Shown one piece after another: positions 1 to 7,559 of a stretch of DNA of 64,000 nucleotides. The DNA is from UBA4285 sp050944355 (GTDB lineage Bacteria > Bacillota > Clostridia > Lachnospirales > Lachnospiraceae). Position numbers and translations under genes: made by a program. How positions within the stretch are numbered: the first letter of the stretch is position 1; each line of letters opens with the position of its first letter. Where the stretch lies: positions 62,001 to 126,000 of the forward strand of contig JBMNQX010000006.1 of assembly GCA_050944355.1 (NCBI GenBank), read 5' to 3'. Under the pieces are notes generated by a model. The model saw nothing but the letters and a program-made list of their open reading frames with translations. It searched no databases and had not been told where the DNA came from.

Positions 1-477
1 GCCATCGAAGTCTGGCACAAAGATCCGACGCCGCCGATCATGATTCCGTCCGGCGGACAGGGGCCCGATGAGAAGCTGCCGGAGGGAGAGGCGATGGCCG
101 ATTACCTGCTGGCGCACGGAATCCCGGAGGAGAGTATTCTGATTGAAAACCGATCCCGCTCCACACAGGAAAATCTGCAATTTTCGAGGAAACTGATCGA
201 GGAAGATTTCAAAACCCGCGATTTTGGCCGGGCGAAAAAGGATAAACCCTATGTGGCCATCGTGACCAGCAACTATCACGTGTACCGGGCGCTGCGATAC
301 GCCAGACGCCAGAACTTCAAAGCCACCGGCATCGGCTCACCCGTCGCCTCTTACTACTGGCCGAGCGCTCTGATCCGGGAATTCGCCGCCATCCACGCGG
401 AGAAAAAACACGCCGTCATCTTTGCCATCGGCTGGATTCTCTGCCTGCTGCCATTTATCCTGTTTGCTCTTGCTTGA
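1..477 (+). CDS. DUF218 / YdcF-ElyC-SanA-like membrane protein, 5' truncated
   Basis: The reading frame is open from base 1, so the N-terminal part lies outside the window; 158 codons plus a TGA stop are visible. The fragment contains the DUF218 features PSGGQG, GEAMADYLLAHGIP and NRSRSTQENLQFS, then TSNYHVYRALRYAR, the usual C-terminal half of the YdcF/ElyC/SanA fold. A single hydrophobic helix (about 20 residues, IFAIGWILCLLPFILFALA) closes the protein. Members of this family are linked to envelope or lipid-carrier metabolism, but the reaction is not established for this branch. The stop codon overlaps the -35 box of the following tRNA promoter. Confidence 0.8.
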   Translation, partial: AIEVWHKDPTPPIMIPSGGQGPDEKLPEGEAMADYLLAHGIPEESILIENRSRSTQENLQFSRKLIEEDFKTRDFGRAKKDKPYVAIVTSNYHVYRALRYARRQNFKATGIGSPVASYYWPSALIREFAAIHAEKKHAVIFAIGWILCLLPFILFALA

Positions 478-501
478 TTTCCCCGGACCCGGTGCTATAA
501 T
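474..501 (+). promoter_or_regulatory. Promoter of the tRNA-Val gene
   Basis: TTGATT (474-479) and a perfect TATAAT (496-501) are separated by 16 bp and lie 11 bp upstream of the mature tRNA. The -35 element overlaps the stop codon of the upstream gene. Confidence 0.7.
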
Positions 502-512
502 ATTCAGGTCAG

Positions 513-585
513 GGGCGTATAGCTCAGCCGGGAGAGCGTCTGGGTCACAACCAGAAGGTCGTGGGTTCGAGCCCCGCTGCGCCCA
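513..585 (+). tRNA. tRNA-Val (anticodon CAC)
   Basis: This is a 73-nt cloverleaf. The acceptor arm GGGCGTA pairs with TGCGCCC with one G-U pair, the D arm is AGCTCAGCCGGGAGAGC, the anticodon stem is TCTGG/CCAGA, and the T arm carries GGTTCGAGCC. The seven-base anticodon loop is GTCACAA, giving anticodon CAC for the GUG codon; the G at position 32 is uncommon. The 3' CCA is not encoded. A strong hairpin terminator follows within 10 bp, so it is a single-gene unit. Confidence 0.9.
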
Positions 586-590
586 TTCAA

Positions 591-628
591 AAGGGGCTGT
601 TGCATTAATGTAACAGCCCCTTGATTTT
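591..628 (+). terminator. Rho-independent terminator of tRNA-Val
   Basis: Stem AAGGGGCTGTT / AACAGCCCCTT (591-601 and 612-622) with a 10-nt loop, followed by GATTTTAT. Confidence 0.85.
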
Positions 629-855
629 ATCTCCGGCAATTGGCCACAGCGGCTTACCCGGCTGACAATAGACATCGGGAAAGCCTGTTTTTAAGCGGTT
701 TCCGATGCCGTCACGGCTTCCCTGGGAATCAAAAAATATTGTATGAGAAAGAGGCTATATCACTAATTAGTTAGTGCAGCAATCCCTTTTGTGCTCAGTT
801 CTCAAATCATTTGTCATGACGTTCCCGGAATCTGGAATCAGCCAGAGCCGTCCGC
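629..855. other. Non-coding gap with a palindrome and a recurrent 11-mer
   Basis: No convincing gene lies in this 227-bp gap between the tRNA terminator and the end of the leftward flavin reductase gene. It holds the palindrome CACTAA-TTAG-TTAGTG (761-776) and a copy of the window-wide motif CATTTGTCATG (808-818). There is no adjacent promoter for the palindrome to control, so its role is unclear. Confidence 0.5.
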
Positions 856-1473
856 TCACTTCACAATCCGCTCAAAATCGGACGCGGGGTGTTTGCAGAT
901 CGGGCAGATGAAATCGGCCGGGAGTTCTTCGCCGACATACTCGTAGCCGCAGATTTTGCAGCGCCATACCACCTGGCCTGTCGTGCCCGTCGTCTTCTCC
1001 GGCTTCGGCTTGATGTTCGCGAGATAATACGTGTATGTCACGGACGGATCGTCGTTCTCAACTTCCATGTCGGTCACGTCGGCGACAAACATTGTGTGGC
1101 TGCCAAGGTCGACAGTCTGGCGCACTTTGCAGGAAATCCAGGCGTTTGTGCCCTCCGTGATCCTGTAGACGCCGTTGGCCGTGCGCTCCATGCCGCTGTA
1201 GTCCGCGAATTTGTCCACGTCTCTGCCGCTCTGGTATCCGAACCGTTTGAATACGGCAAATGGCGCTTTCTCCGACAGAATCGAGATGTTGAAGACGCCC
1301 GTCTCAAGCAGCATGTCGTGCGTGTAATCGGTCTTGTTCAGGCAGACCGTGATCGTGTTCGGCGATGAAGCCGCCTGCATCGCGGTGTTGATGATACAGC
1401 CGTTGTCTTTTTCGCCGTGGACTGTGATGACGAAAAGCCCGTACGTAAGACGGTACATAGCTTTTTTGTCCAT
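856..1473 (-). CDS. Flavin reductase-rubredoxin fusion (Hrb-like)
   Basis: The protein has 205 residues. Residues 1 to about 155 are a flavin reductase-like split-barrel domain that binds FMN (MYRLTYGLFVITV, NTAMQAASSPNTITVCLNK). Residues 168-205 form a rubredoxin domain with both metal knuckles, CKIC (172-175) and CPIC (190-193). The same two-domain layout is seen in high-molecular-weight rubredoxins of anaerobic clostridia, which pass electrons from NAD(P)H reductases to flavoprotein acceptors. The start is set by AAGGAG 6 bp upstream of ATG. It is the last gene of a four-gene leftward redox operon and could deliver electrons to or from the FAD enzymes encoded upstream. A GC-rich hairpin (1494-1522) lies in its 5' leader. 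Confidence 0.85.
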   Translation of the reverse strand: MDKKAMYRLTYGLFVITVHGEKDNGCIINTAMQAASSPNTITVCLNKTDYTHDMLLETGVFNISILSEKAPFAVFKRFGYQSGRDVDKFADYSGMERTANGVYRITEGTNAWISCKVRQTVDLGSHTMFVADVTDMEVENDDPSVTYTYYLANIKPKPEKTTGTTGQVVWRCKICGYEYVGEELPADFICPICKHPASDFERIVK

Positions 1474-1493
1474 GAATTCTCCTTTCCGGATCC

Positions 1494-1522
1494 GCCGCGC
1501 GCCTTTTTCCCCGGCGCGCGGC
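1494..1522 (-). other. Strong intercistronic hairpin
   Basis: A perfect 10-bp stem GCCGCGCGCC / GGCGCGCGGC (1494-1503, 1513-1522) with a 9-nt loop sits between the reductase stop and the flavin reductase-rubredoxin ribosome binding site. It lacks a U-tract on the coding strand, so it is more likely an mRNA processing or stability element than a terminator. Confidence 0.5.
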
Positions 1523-1584
1523 AGCTCTTTCTTAAAGCCGCCTTCCCTGAAGCGGCATATTTTCTGAAGTCAGTATATCACTTC

Positions 1585-2799
1585 TCAGCAGATCGGAATC
1601 TTTATCTCGCAGTCTGAGAGCGGATAGGTCGAACAGGCGTGGACGTACCCGTATTTTTTGTCCGCGTACCGTCTCCCGTCGCCGACTTTCGGCACAAAGA
1701 CATCGCCCCTGATCAGCTTGCAGCGGCAGTATCCGCACGCGCCGCTGCGGCAGCGCGTCTGATTGGGTATCCCGGCGCGCTCGAGAGCGACGGCCAGCGG
1801 CTCGAGACTTGACGCGTCGATCACAGTCGGCTCAAGTCCCCGCCACACTTTCAGCTTATAGACGGCCGGCTCGCGGTCCGGATAATCCGGATCTTTCGTG
1901 ATGTCGCGGGGCGCGCCGAAAACCTCCATGCGGACGCGGCGCTTCGGGACATTCAGCTTCGAGAGCTCGCCTTCCACAAACTTGTACATCACAAGCGGTC
2001 CGCAGACAAAGTATGTCGTATTCCCGTCCGCCGGATCGCCGTCCGTGTATCGGCGGATCCGATCGGCCGTCAGGTATCCCTTCTCGCCCGGATAGTCCGG
2101 TTCTCCGGAAATGACGTTGACAAACCGGACGCGCGGGCAGTCGATCGCCTCAAGCTGCTTCTGCAGAATGATGTCCGACGAAGAGACCGATCCGTACAGA
2201 ATCGTCAGGTCGCAGTCAAGCGTCCCGTGCGCGATTTCCTGCGCCATCGAGTAAAACGGCGTGATTCCGGAACCGCCGGCCAGCGCGATCACCTTTTTCG
2301 CGTCGCGCAGCGGTTCGTAGTAAAACTGTCCGAACGGCAGGTGCGCCGTAAACGTGCTGCCTTCCCGGCAGTTGTCGTACAGCCAGTTTGAGGCATATCC
2401 CGTCCCCGGCTTTCCGCACCGGATCGTCAGTTCAAAGAACGATTTTTCGCCCTGCCTGGCCTGATACGGCGCCGAGCAGATGGAAAATGGTCTCGTCGTC
2501 ACCGTCGCTTTTCCGTCTTCCCCCGGAATCCGAAGATCGAGCGACGCGTACTGCCCGGCCATAAACGGCGGGAGCACATCGCCTTCCGTGGCCACAAATG
2601 TGAACTTGCGGGCCGTCTTCGAGACATCCTCAACTTTCGTCACACGCACATGCGTCACCTTCGGGTGCACGGCCTCGGCCACTTCCCGGATGTGGTCGTG
2701 ATAGATATTCTCCGGGCTGCCGGACTCGATCAGCTTGTGCCTTGCCCGGGTCACGCGGGAGGCACCGGTCACATCCTGAAAAAATCCCTTAACCTTCAT
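1585..2799 (-). CDS. FNR-type oxidoreductase with C-terminal [2Fe-2S] ferredoxin domain
   Basis: The protein has 404 residues. Residues about 45-160 are the FAD-binding barrel (RPFSICSAP is the flavin-binding RxxS-type motif). Residues 160-290 are the NAD(P)-binding lobe (ALAGGSGITPFYSMAQ, YGSVSSSDIILQ, FVCGP). Residues 315-404 are a plant-type ferredoxin domain with cysteines at 350, 355, 358 and 389 (CRSGACGYC then HAC). This is the architecture of NAD(P)H-dependent electron-transfer components that feed oxygenases, demethylases or reductases. Its ATG overlaps the stop of the upstream flavoprotein gene by 4 bp, implying coupled translation. In context it probably supplies electrons to the CrtI-like and isomerase-like flavoproteins; the partner is an inference. 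Confidence 0.85.
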   Translation of the reverse strand: MKVKGFFQDVTGASRVTRARHKLIESGSPENIYHDHIREVAEAVHPKVTHVRVTKVEDVSKTARKFTFVATEGDVLPPFMAGQYASLDLRIPGEDGKATVTTRPFSICSAPYQARQGEKSFFELTIRCGKPGTGYASNWLYDNCREGSTFTAHLPFGQFYYEPLRDAKKVIALAGGSGITPFYSMAQEIAHGTLDCDLTILYGSVSSSDIILQKQLEAIDCPRVRFVNVISGEPDYPGEKGYLTADRIRRYTDGDPADGNTTYFVCGPLVMYKFVEGELSKLNVPKRRVRMEVFGAPRDITKDPDYPDREPAVYKLKVWRGLEPTVIDASSLEPLAVALERAGIPNQTRCRSGACGYCRCKLIRGDVFVPKVGDGRRYADKKYGYVHACSTYPLSDCEIKIPIC

Positions 2800-4352
2800 G
2801 TCTCCGCCTCCTTCATTTCAGCAAGAATCTGCATCGCCGCGATCCGCCCGTTTGTCACGTTGACAGCCATGCCGTCGCCTGCAAGCTGATGACTTCCGCA
2901 GCTCACCAGGCCCCGGATGAATGTGTCGCGTTTGATGTCAGAGAGCCGCGCCACGATGGAATTCTGCATGTTGTGCTGATAGCCGTAGATGCCGCCGCGG
3001 TAGCTGCCCGTGTAGTGTGCGATCGTGACCGGCGTCTCGATCTCAATCTCGACGATATGATCTCTCAGGTTCACGCCGAGCCGGCGGCTCACCTGGTCGA
3101 TCATCTGAGCGGCGGTTTTTCTCTTTATCTCGAAATAATTGTCGGCCGTCACGCCGTCAAAGCAGTCCGGCAGCGGCAGCGTCGTGATGGAAAGCGACGT
3201 CATGCCGTCCGGAACTCCCGCCGGATTCGCGAAGTTCAGACAGATGGTCGTGAGATAGTCCCATTTTCCAAGTTTTCGTCCCTGCTTCCAGAACTTCACC
3301 GTGTTCATCGAAGTCTCGGACGAAAACACCGAATACGAGTGAATGTTCAGATCTTCCGGCCTGCTGTCGAGCAGCATCACAACCGAAAAGCAGGAAACCG
3401 ACATCGGCATCGCGTTGGCGTAGCGGCGCGCCTTTTCCGGCACCTCCGACTGCGGCTCGATCATACGCCCGTAAACCACGTTCGGATACGGTCCCGACGC
3501 GACGTAATCGCAGTGAATCTCTTCGCCGTGAGCCGTGCGCACGCCATAGACGCCGCCATTTCTCACGAGGATTTTTTCGACGTTCTGCCCGTACTCGATC
3601 TGCACACCCATCTGCAGACATCTCTCGGCCATTGCCACCGCTATCTCGTGCGAATAGCCGCGCGCGACATAGCTGCCGCCTGTCATGTAGTCGCCCATCA
3701 GGAACGCATAGATGGTAAATGGCAGCGAGGCGATCGGCTGTCCGACATAAATCCAGTACGCGGAGAGAATCCGCTTTACCTTGGACGACATCTTCGGGAA
3801 CATGGTATTCATGACTTCCTTCGTCGTGTAGCCGGCCGTCTTCACCAGTTCCTCGTGATTTTTAAGCATCTGCAGCTTCGAAATCTGGTGGTCGTTCAGG
3901 TATACGACCGACTCGTAGACCTTGTGGCATAGTTCCAGCAGCGCATTCACATCGTCCCGGCTTCCCGGATACTGCTTCTCGATCTCGTCCGCCGCGACCC
4001 ATGTGCCGTCGCTGCGTCTGCCCGCATGCAGCTGAATATTGATTCCATCCTCCGGCGAAACCAGATCATACGCCTCCGGCACCCGGAGCCACTCGATCGC
4101 CACCTTCATCTCGTCCAGATATTTGCGCAGCGGCAGCGGCTGATCCACCGGGCCGATCGACATCATCTCGTGCAGCGTGGCCTCCATTTCCATCCCGCCC
4201 CTGACAAATGAAGTCGCGACCCCGCCGGGCAGGTTGTGCCGCTCCAGAATCAGAACATCTTTCCCTTCCGAAGCCAGCTGCATCGCGCAGCTCATGCCGG
4301 CCAGAGCGCCTCCGATCACGATAACGTCATATTTATCTTTGTAAAAAGCCAT
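2796..4352 (-). CDS. CrtI / retinol-saturase-like FAD-dependent oxidoreductase
   Basis: The protein has 518 residues. The N-terminal dinucleotide-binding motif is VIVIGGALAGMSCAMQLASEGKDVLILERHN in two stretches, followed by GGVATSF, typical of the phytoene desaturase/carotenoid isomerase/retinol saturase superfamily. The C-terminal FAD motif lies near GLVSCGSHQLAGDGMAVNVTNG. I chose ATG 4352 because AAGGAG sits 7 bp upstream and the Rossmann motif then begins after about 10 residues; a longer open frame to 4418 has no ribosome binding site. Superfamily members isomerise, desaturate or saturate carbon-carbon double bonds of lipids. Lying between a fatty acid isomerase homologue and an NAD(P)H reductase, it is a good candidate for a fatty acid double-bond reductase, though the substrate is not shown by sequence. 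Confidence 0.75.
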   Translation of the reverse strand: MAFYKDKYDVIVIGGALAGMSCAMQLASEGKDVLILERHNLPGGVATSFVRGGMEMEATLHEMMSIGPVDQPLPLRKYLDEMKVAIEWLRVPEAYDLVSPEDGINIQLHAGRRSDGTWVAADEIEKQYPGSRDDVNALLELCHKVYESVVYLNDHQISKLQMLKNHEELVKTAGYTTKEVMNTMFPKMSSKVKRILSAYWIYVGQPIASLPFTIYAFLMGDYMTGGSYVARGYSHEIAVAMAERCLQMGVQIEYGQNVEKILVRNGGVYGVRTAHGEEIHCDYVASGPYPNVVYGRMIEPQSEVPEKARRYANAMPMSVSCFSVVMLLDSRPEDLNIHSYSVFSSETSMNTVKFWKQGRKLGKWDYLTTICLNFANPAGVPDGMTSLSITTLPLPDCFDGVTADNYFEIKRKTAAQMIDQVSRRLGVNLRDHIVEIEIETPVTIAHYTGSYRGGIYGYQHNMQNSIVARLSDIKRDTFIRGLVSCGSHQLAGDGMAVNVTNGRIAAMQILAEMKEAET

Positions 4353-4430
4353 AGACAGACTCCTTATGAAGAGAGCGGACATCCGTTTCGATGCCCGCCT
4401 CGTTCTCACATCTGACAAAATGTCTCAGGT

Positions 4431-5816
4431 TCAGAAAACAGGTTTGTAATCATCCGAGTCAAAGAAGCGGTGAACCAGTTCCTTCGAGTACTGGCACGTC
4501 TCGTCCATATCGCCGAAGCTCATGACCTCGCCGGCATAATACGTGTTGTTCTCGCCCTGCATGGACTCGACTTTCTGATACCAGCCCTTGCGGTAATCTT
4601 CCGAGAAAATGTGCGGGAAATAATACCAGGACTGCTCGTTGATGACCTTCTCGACTTCCGATCCGCAGATCTTCATGTCGTCGAGAACCATCTGTTTTGC
4701 CGTCTCGTACGGAATTTCTTCTCTGTCCTTGTGCTTGCGCAGCGCGTACGTCGTGACAACCTGGTTCTCTTCGCCTCTCCAGCGGCAGTAATAAACCATC
4801 AGATGGCCCATGCGCTTTAACTGCATGTTGTCGAACACGTAGTAAGAAATCGGCGGATACTGTCCTTTCTTGATCAGGCAGGCGAGCACGTCATAGCGCT
4901 CATACTCGATCTTTCCGAAAAGCTCTTTTTCCTGGTCCGTCGCGTCCGCATAATCCGGGAAATACTGCAGCGGAGCGGTGATGATGAGCTTGTCGTACTC
5001 TGTCGTCACGCCGTCGGCTGTCACATAGACCTTGCCGTCTCTGCGCTCTACTTTCTCGATATTTGTCGAAAGCTTTGCGGGATGCTTCAGATGATCGTTC
5101 AGCTGTTCCCAGATATACTGGGTTCCGTTTTTCCAGGTCCAGAGATTGCACTTCACGAAGTTCATCGTCGTCTGGAAATCCAGATACTTCAGAACATAAG
5201 CCGCCGGAATCTCATCAAAATACCCGTAGCCGAACGCGGTGAACGGACCGATCCAGATGTCCTGGACAAGATCGATCCCGTTCTTCGCACAGAACACCTT
5301 GAACGGAAGCGCCAGATCCTTCAGATTTTCATTGGTTCCGGATATCCACTCGCCGGTGCCGTTGGCGTCATATCCCTCATAGCGCCCCTCGGAAACGCCG
5401 CGGTGGCCGTTGACATCGTACCCTTTGTACTTTGTCTCCAGGAGTCGCGCCAGCTTCGTCGTCTGATTCTTCATTTTCATCAGACGCGGAAGATTGGATA
5501 TCTTCTTCGGATCGAACGGATCATAGACCTCGCCGTTCAGCGTCTTATAGTTGCGGTTCAGAGCCGGGCCGTCGTGCGTGATGCCGCAGAATTCCTCCGC
5601 GTCGTGTACCGCATAGTAGCTCGGGACCCCCATGATGGCTCCCATCTCATAGCGCTTTCCCTCATATTCCGGAGAATTGCACTTGCCTCCGACCCACGCG
5701 TTTTTCTCGAGAATCTCGTAGTTGTCATAGCCGGCTTTCTCAAGATACATAGCCATTGTGAGTCCGGCCGGACCACCCCCGATAATACAGATCTTCTCTG
5801 TCTTGTCCTGTCTCAT
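4431..5816 (-). CDS. Polyunsaturated fatty acid isomerase-like flavoprotein (PAI family)
   Basis: The protein has 461 residues. The N-terminal FAD motif is IIGGGPAGLTMAMYLEKAG, followed by VGGKCNSPEYEGKRYEMGA and IMGVPSYYAVHD. The stretches IGPFTAFGYGYFDEIPAAY and VLKYLDF, LMVYYCRWR, EQSWYYFPHIFSEDY and YYAGEVMSFGDMDETCQYSK match what I recall of Cutibacterium acnes PAI, an FAD enzyme that converts linoleic acid to 10-trans,12-cis conjugated linoleic acid by internal hydride transfer. Length agrees with PAI (about 425 residues) plus a small insertion near residue 150. ATG 5816 is preceded by AAGGGAG at 7 bp; the open frame to 5864 is not used. It is the first gene of the redox operon, downstream of a good promoter. 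The exact positional specificity cannot be read from sequence. Confidence 0.85.
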   Translation of the reverse strand: MRQDKTEKICIIGGGPAGLTMAMYLEKAGYDNYEILEKNAWVGGKCNSPEYEGKRYEMGAIMGVPSYYAVHDAEEFCGITHDGPALNRNYKTLNGEVYDPFDPKKISNLPRLMKMKNQTTKLARLLETKYKGYDVNGHRGVSEGRYEGYDANGTGEWISGTNENLKDLALPFKVFCAKNGIDLVQDIWIGPFTAFGYGYFDEIPAAYVLKYLDFQTTMNFVKCNLWTWKNGTQYIWEQLNDHLKHPAKLSTNIEKVERRDGKVYVTADGVTTEYDKLIITAPLQYFPDYADATDQEKELFGKIEYERYDVLACLIKKGQYPPISYYVFDNMQLKRMGHLMVYYCRWRGEENQVVTTYALRKHKDREEIPYETAKQMVLDDMKICGSEVEKVINEQSWYYFPHIFSEDYRKGWYQKVESMQGENNTYYAGEVMSFGDMDETCQYSKELVHRFFDSDDYKPVF

Positions 5817-5846
5817 AGTCAAACTCCCTTCTGATTGATGATATTC

Positions 5847-5868
5847 AATTGTTATCACATTCACAATT
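5847..5868 (-). promoter_or_regulatory. Operator-like inverted repeat at the start of the isomerase operon
   Basis: AATTGT (5847-5852) and ACAATT (5863-5868) flank 10 bp. The repeat lies immediately downstream of the predicted -10 box, at about +3 to +24, a classic repressor position. No regulator gene is adjacent. Confidence 0.5.
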
Positions 5869-5877
5869 TATGACTGT

Positions 5878-5906
5878 ATTGTACGACATCTCAGGCAAAG
5901 TGTAAA
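5878..5906 (-). promoter_or_regulatory. Promoter of the isomerase/redox operon
   Basis: On the minus strand TTTACA (plus 5901-5906) and TACAAT (plus 5878-5883) are separated by exactly 17 bp, a near-consensus housekeeping promoter about 60 bp upstream of ATG 5816. Confidence 0.7.
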
Positions 5907-6021
5907 CACAATTGCCCGCGCGGCCAAGATCTGATAAAGTAAAGACGGACACATTAATCTTGAACTCGTTTCCCGGGAAGGAGTCAGCGGGAAACCGGAT
6001 TTTCCCGCATTCAGATAAACT

Positions 6022-7272
6022 ATGGAACAGGATTTTGCTTCTTTTCTTGACCGTATCTGCCGGGTTTATGCAGACCGACCGGCCATATGCGAGACGCCGG
6101 GCCACCCGGAGAATGCCCTCACCTACGCCGGCCTTCGCCAGCGCATCCGCAGCCGCATGGAAGAATTAAAGGACAGAAAAACCGTCGTCATCCGGGGCGT
6201 TTCATCCGCAGACTGGATTGTCGAAATGTTTGCGGCGGCGGAAGGCGGCCATCAGACCGTCCTGGAAAGCATCACCGAACCCGAAACCCCGGCCTCCGCA
6301 TTTGACGCGGTACCCGAATACCATCCGGGACGTCTGCTTTTCTTTACATCCGGAACCACCGGAAGCGGAAAGGCCGTCGTCCTCTCACAGGCTGCGCTGC
6401 TCCGCTGTACCTGGAACGGACAGCAGATGCTCCCGTGTTTTCCTGAGGACCGGCTTCTGTCCATGATCCCACTCTCCCATGTATTCGGTTTCGTGTGCAC
6501 GATGCTCTGGCCGATTTCACAGGGCGCCTGCGTCCAGATCGGGAGCGGCATGAGAGGATTTGCCACTGATCCGCGCGCTTTCCGCCCCACCATTATGAGC
6601 GTCGTCCCATCGCTTCTTTCCTATCTCCTGAAGACAAATGCCCTGAACCCTGAACTCCGCGTGATCCTCATCGGAGCCGGTCCGTGCCGGCGCGAGACGC
6701 TGGAAGCCGTGAACCGGATGGGCATCGAAGTCTACTTCGGCTACGGGCTCACGGAAACCGCCAGCGGCCTGGCGATCAGCCAGCCCGGCAGAGATCCGTA
6801 CGCCATGGCACTGTGCCCGGATACAAAAATCCGGATCGCAGAAGACGGTGAACTTCTGGTCCGCACTCCCTGCATGATGGAAGGATATTTCGATGACCCG
6901 CAGGAAACCGCCGCGCGCCTTGAAAACGGCGAGCTTCACACCGGCGATCTGGCGGAATTCAAAGACGGGGCTCTGTACCTGAAAGGCCGCAAGAGCGACG
7001 TCCTGGTGCTGGAAAACGGGGAGAAAATTTTCTGCCCGGAAACAGAGGGAAAGCTCTCCGCTCTTCTCGGCCATGATCTTGCTCTGACTCTTCGCAACGG
7101 TGTCCTGACACTGATTGTCTATGCGCCGCAGAGCGATTATAATGCGATCGCTTCAAAACTGAACGAATACAACAAAACTCAGCCGCTGGGAAAGAAAATC
7201 CTGGGACTGGAGCTGCGCCGGCAGTCACTGCCCCGCACCAGCACCGGAAAAATCCAGCGCTGGAAACTCTGA
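6022..7272 (+). CDS. Short acyl-adenylate ligase (ANL superfamily)
   Basis: The protein has 416 residues, about 100 shorter than typical acyl-CoA synthetases. It carries the AMP-binding motif FFTSGTTGSGKAV (about residues 109-121), SMIPLSHVFGF, the adenylate-binding YFGYGLTETASG, the HTGDLAEF motif and the C-terminal catalytic lysine in PRTSTGKIQRWKL. It should activate a carboxylic acid as acyl-AMP. The next gene is an acyl carrier protein, so the acyl acceptor is probably that ACP's phosphopantetheine rather than CoA. It starts a three-gene rightward unit that diverges from the fatty acid isomerase operon, suggesting the same fatty acid pool. The N-terminal domain is unusually compact. Confidence 0.85.
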   Translation: MEQDFASFLDRICRVYADRPAICETPGHPENALTYAGLRQRIRSRMEELKDRKTVVIRGVSSADWIVEMFAAAEGGHQTVLESITEPETPASAFDAVPEYHPGRLLFFTSGTTGSGKAVVLSQAALLRCTWNGQQMLPCFPEDRLLSMIPLSHVFGFVCTMLWPISQGACVQIGSGMRGFATDPRAFRPTIMSVVPSLLSYLLKTNALNPELRVILIGAGPCRRETLEAVNRMGIEVYFGYGLTETASGLAISQPGRDPYAMALCPDTKIRIAEDGELLVRTPCMMEGYFDDPQETAARLENGELHTGDLAEFKDGALYLKGRKSDVLVLENGEKIFCPETEGKLSALLGHDLALTLRNGVLTLIVYAPQSDYNAIASKLNEYNKTQPLGKKILGLELRRQSLPRTSTGKIQRWKL

Positions 7273-7283
7273 GGGGGGCTGTT

Positions 7284-7559
7284 ATGACGTATACGGAAGA
7301 CGAAATTTTCGAAAAGCTAAAAAAAATTCTGAAAATCTGCATGCCGGAAGCCGACGTCGACTCTATCACCAGAGATTCCGTGATCAACCGCGATCTGGGG
7401 GCCGACTCCATGAATTTCATCATGATCATGGCAAAGGTCGAGGGCACATTTGACATCACGGTTCCGGACGAGCTCTGGGGGACGCTCTCGACGGCACAGG
7501 ACGTTATCGACATCGTAAAGAAGCTGACTGACGAAAAGGCAGCTGCGGCAGCACAATGA
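7284..7559 (+). CDS. Acyl carrier protein
   Basis: A 91-residue acidic helical protein with the phosphopantetheine attachment motif DLGADSMNF (Ser at about residue 40). RBS GAGGGGGG is 5 bp from ATG. It follows the acyl-adenylate ligase by 11 bp and overlaps the thioesterase start by 4 bp, so the three act as a unit: load, carry, release. It is a stand-alone, pathway-specific carrier rather than the housekeeping AcpP, because no fatty acid synthase genes are nearby and it ends in an Ala-rich tail. Confidence 0.9.
   Translation: MTYTEDEIFEKLKKILKICMPEADVDSITRDSVINRDLGADSMNFIMIMAKVEGTFDITVPDELWGTLSTAQDVIDIVKKLTDEKAAAAAQ

Noticed and set aside
761..776. CACTAA-TTAG-TTAGTG palindrome as a MarR/TetR operator
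   Set aside because: It lies between the tRNA terminator and the 3' end of a leftward gene with no promoter to control, so a regulatory call is not supported.
2889..3932. Long plus-strand ORF of 347 codons opposite the CrtI-like gene
   Set aside because: It is antisense to a gene with clear motifs and RBS, has no RBS itself, and its His/Arg-rich composition is typical of a shadow frame.
5847..5868. Reading the lac-operator-like repeat as proof of a LacI regulator
   Set aside because: The inner bases and spacing differ from lacO (22 rather than 21 bp) and no LacI gene is nearby; it is reported only as an operator-like palindrome.
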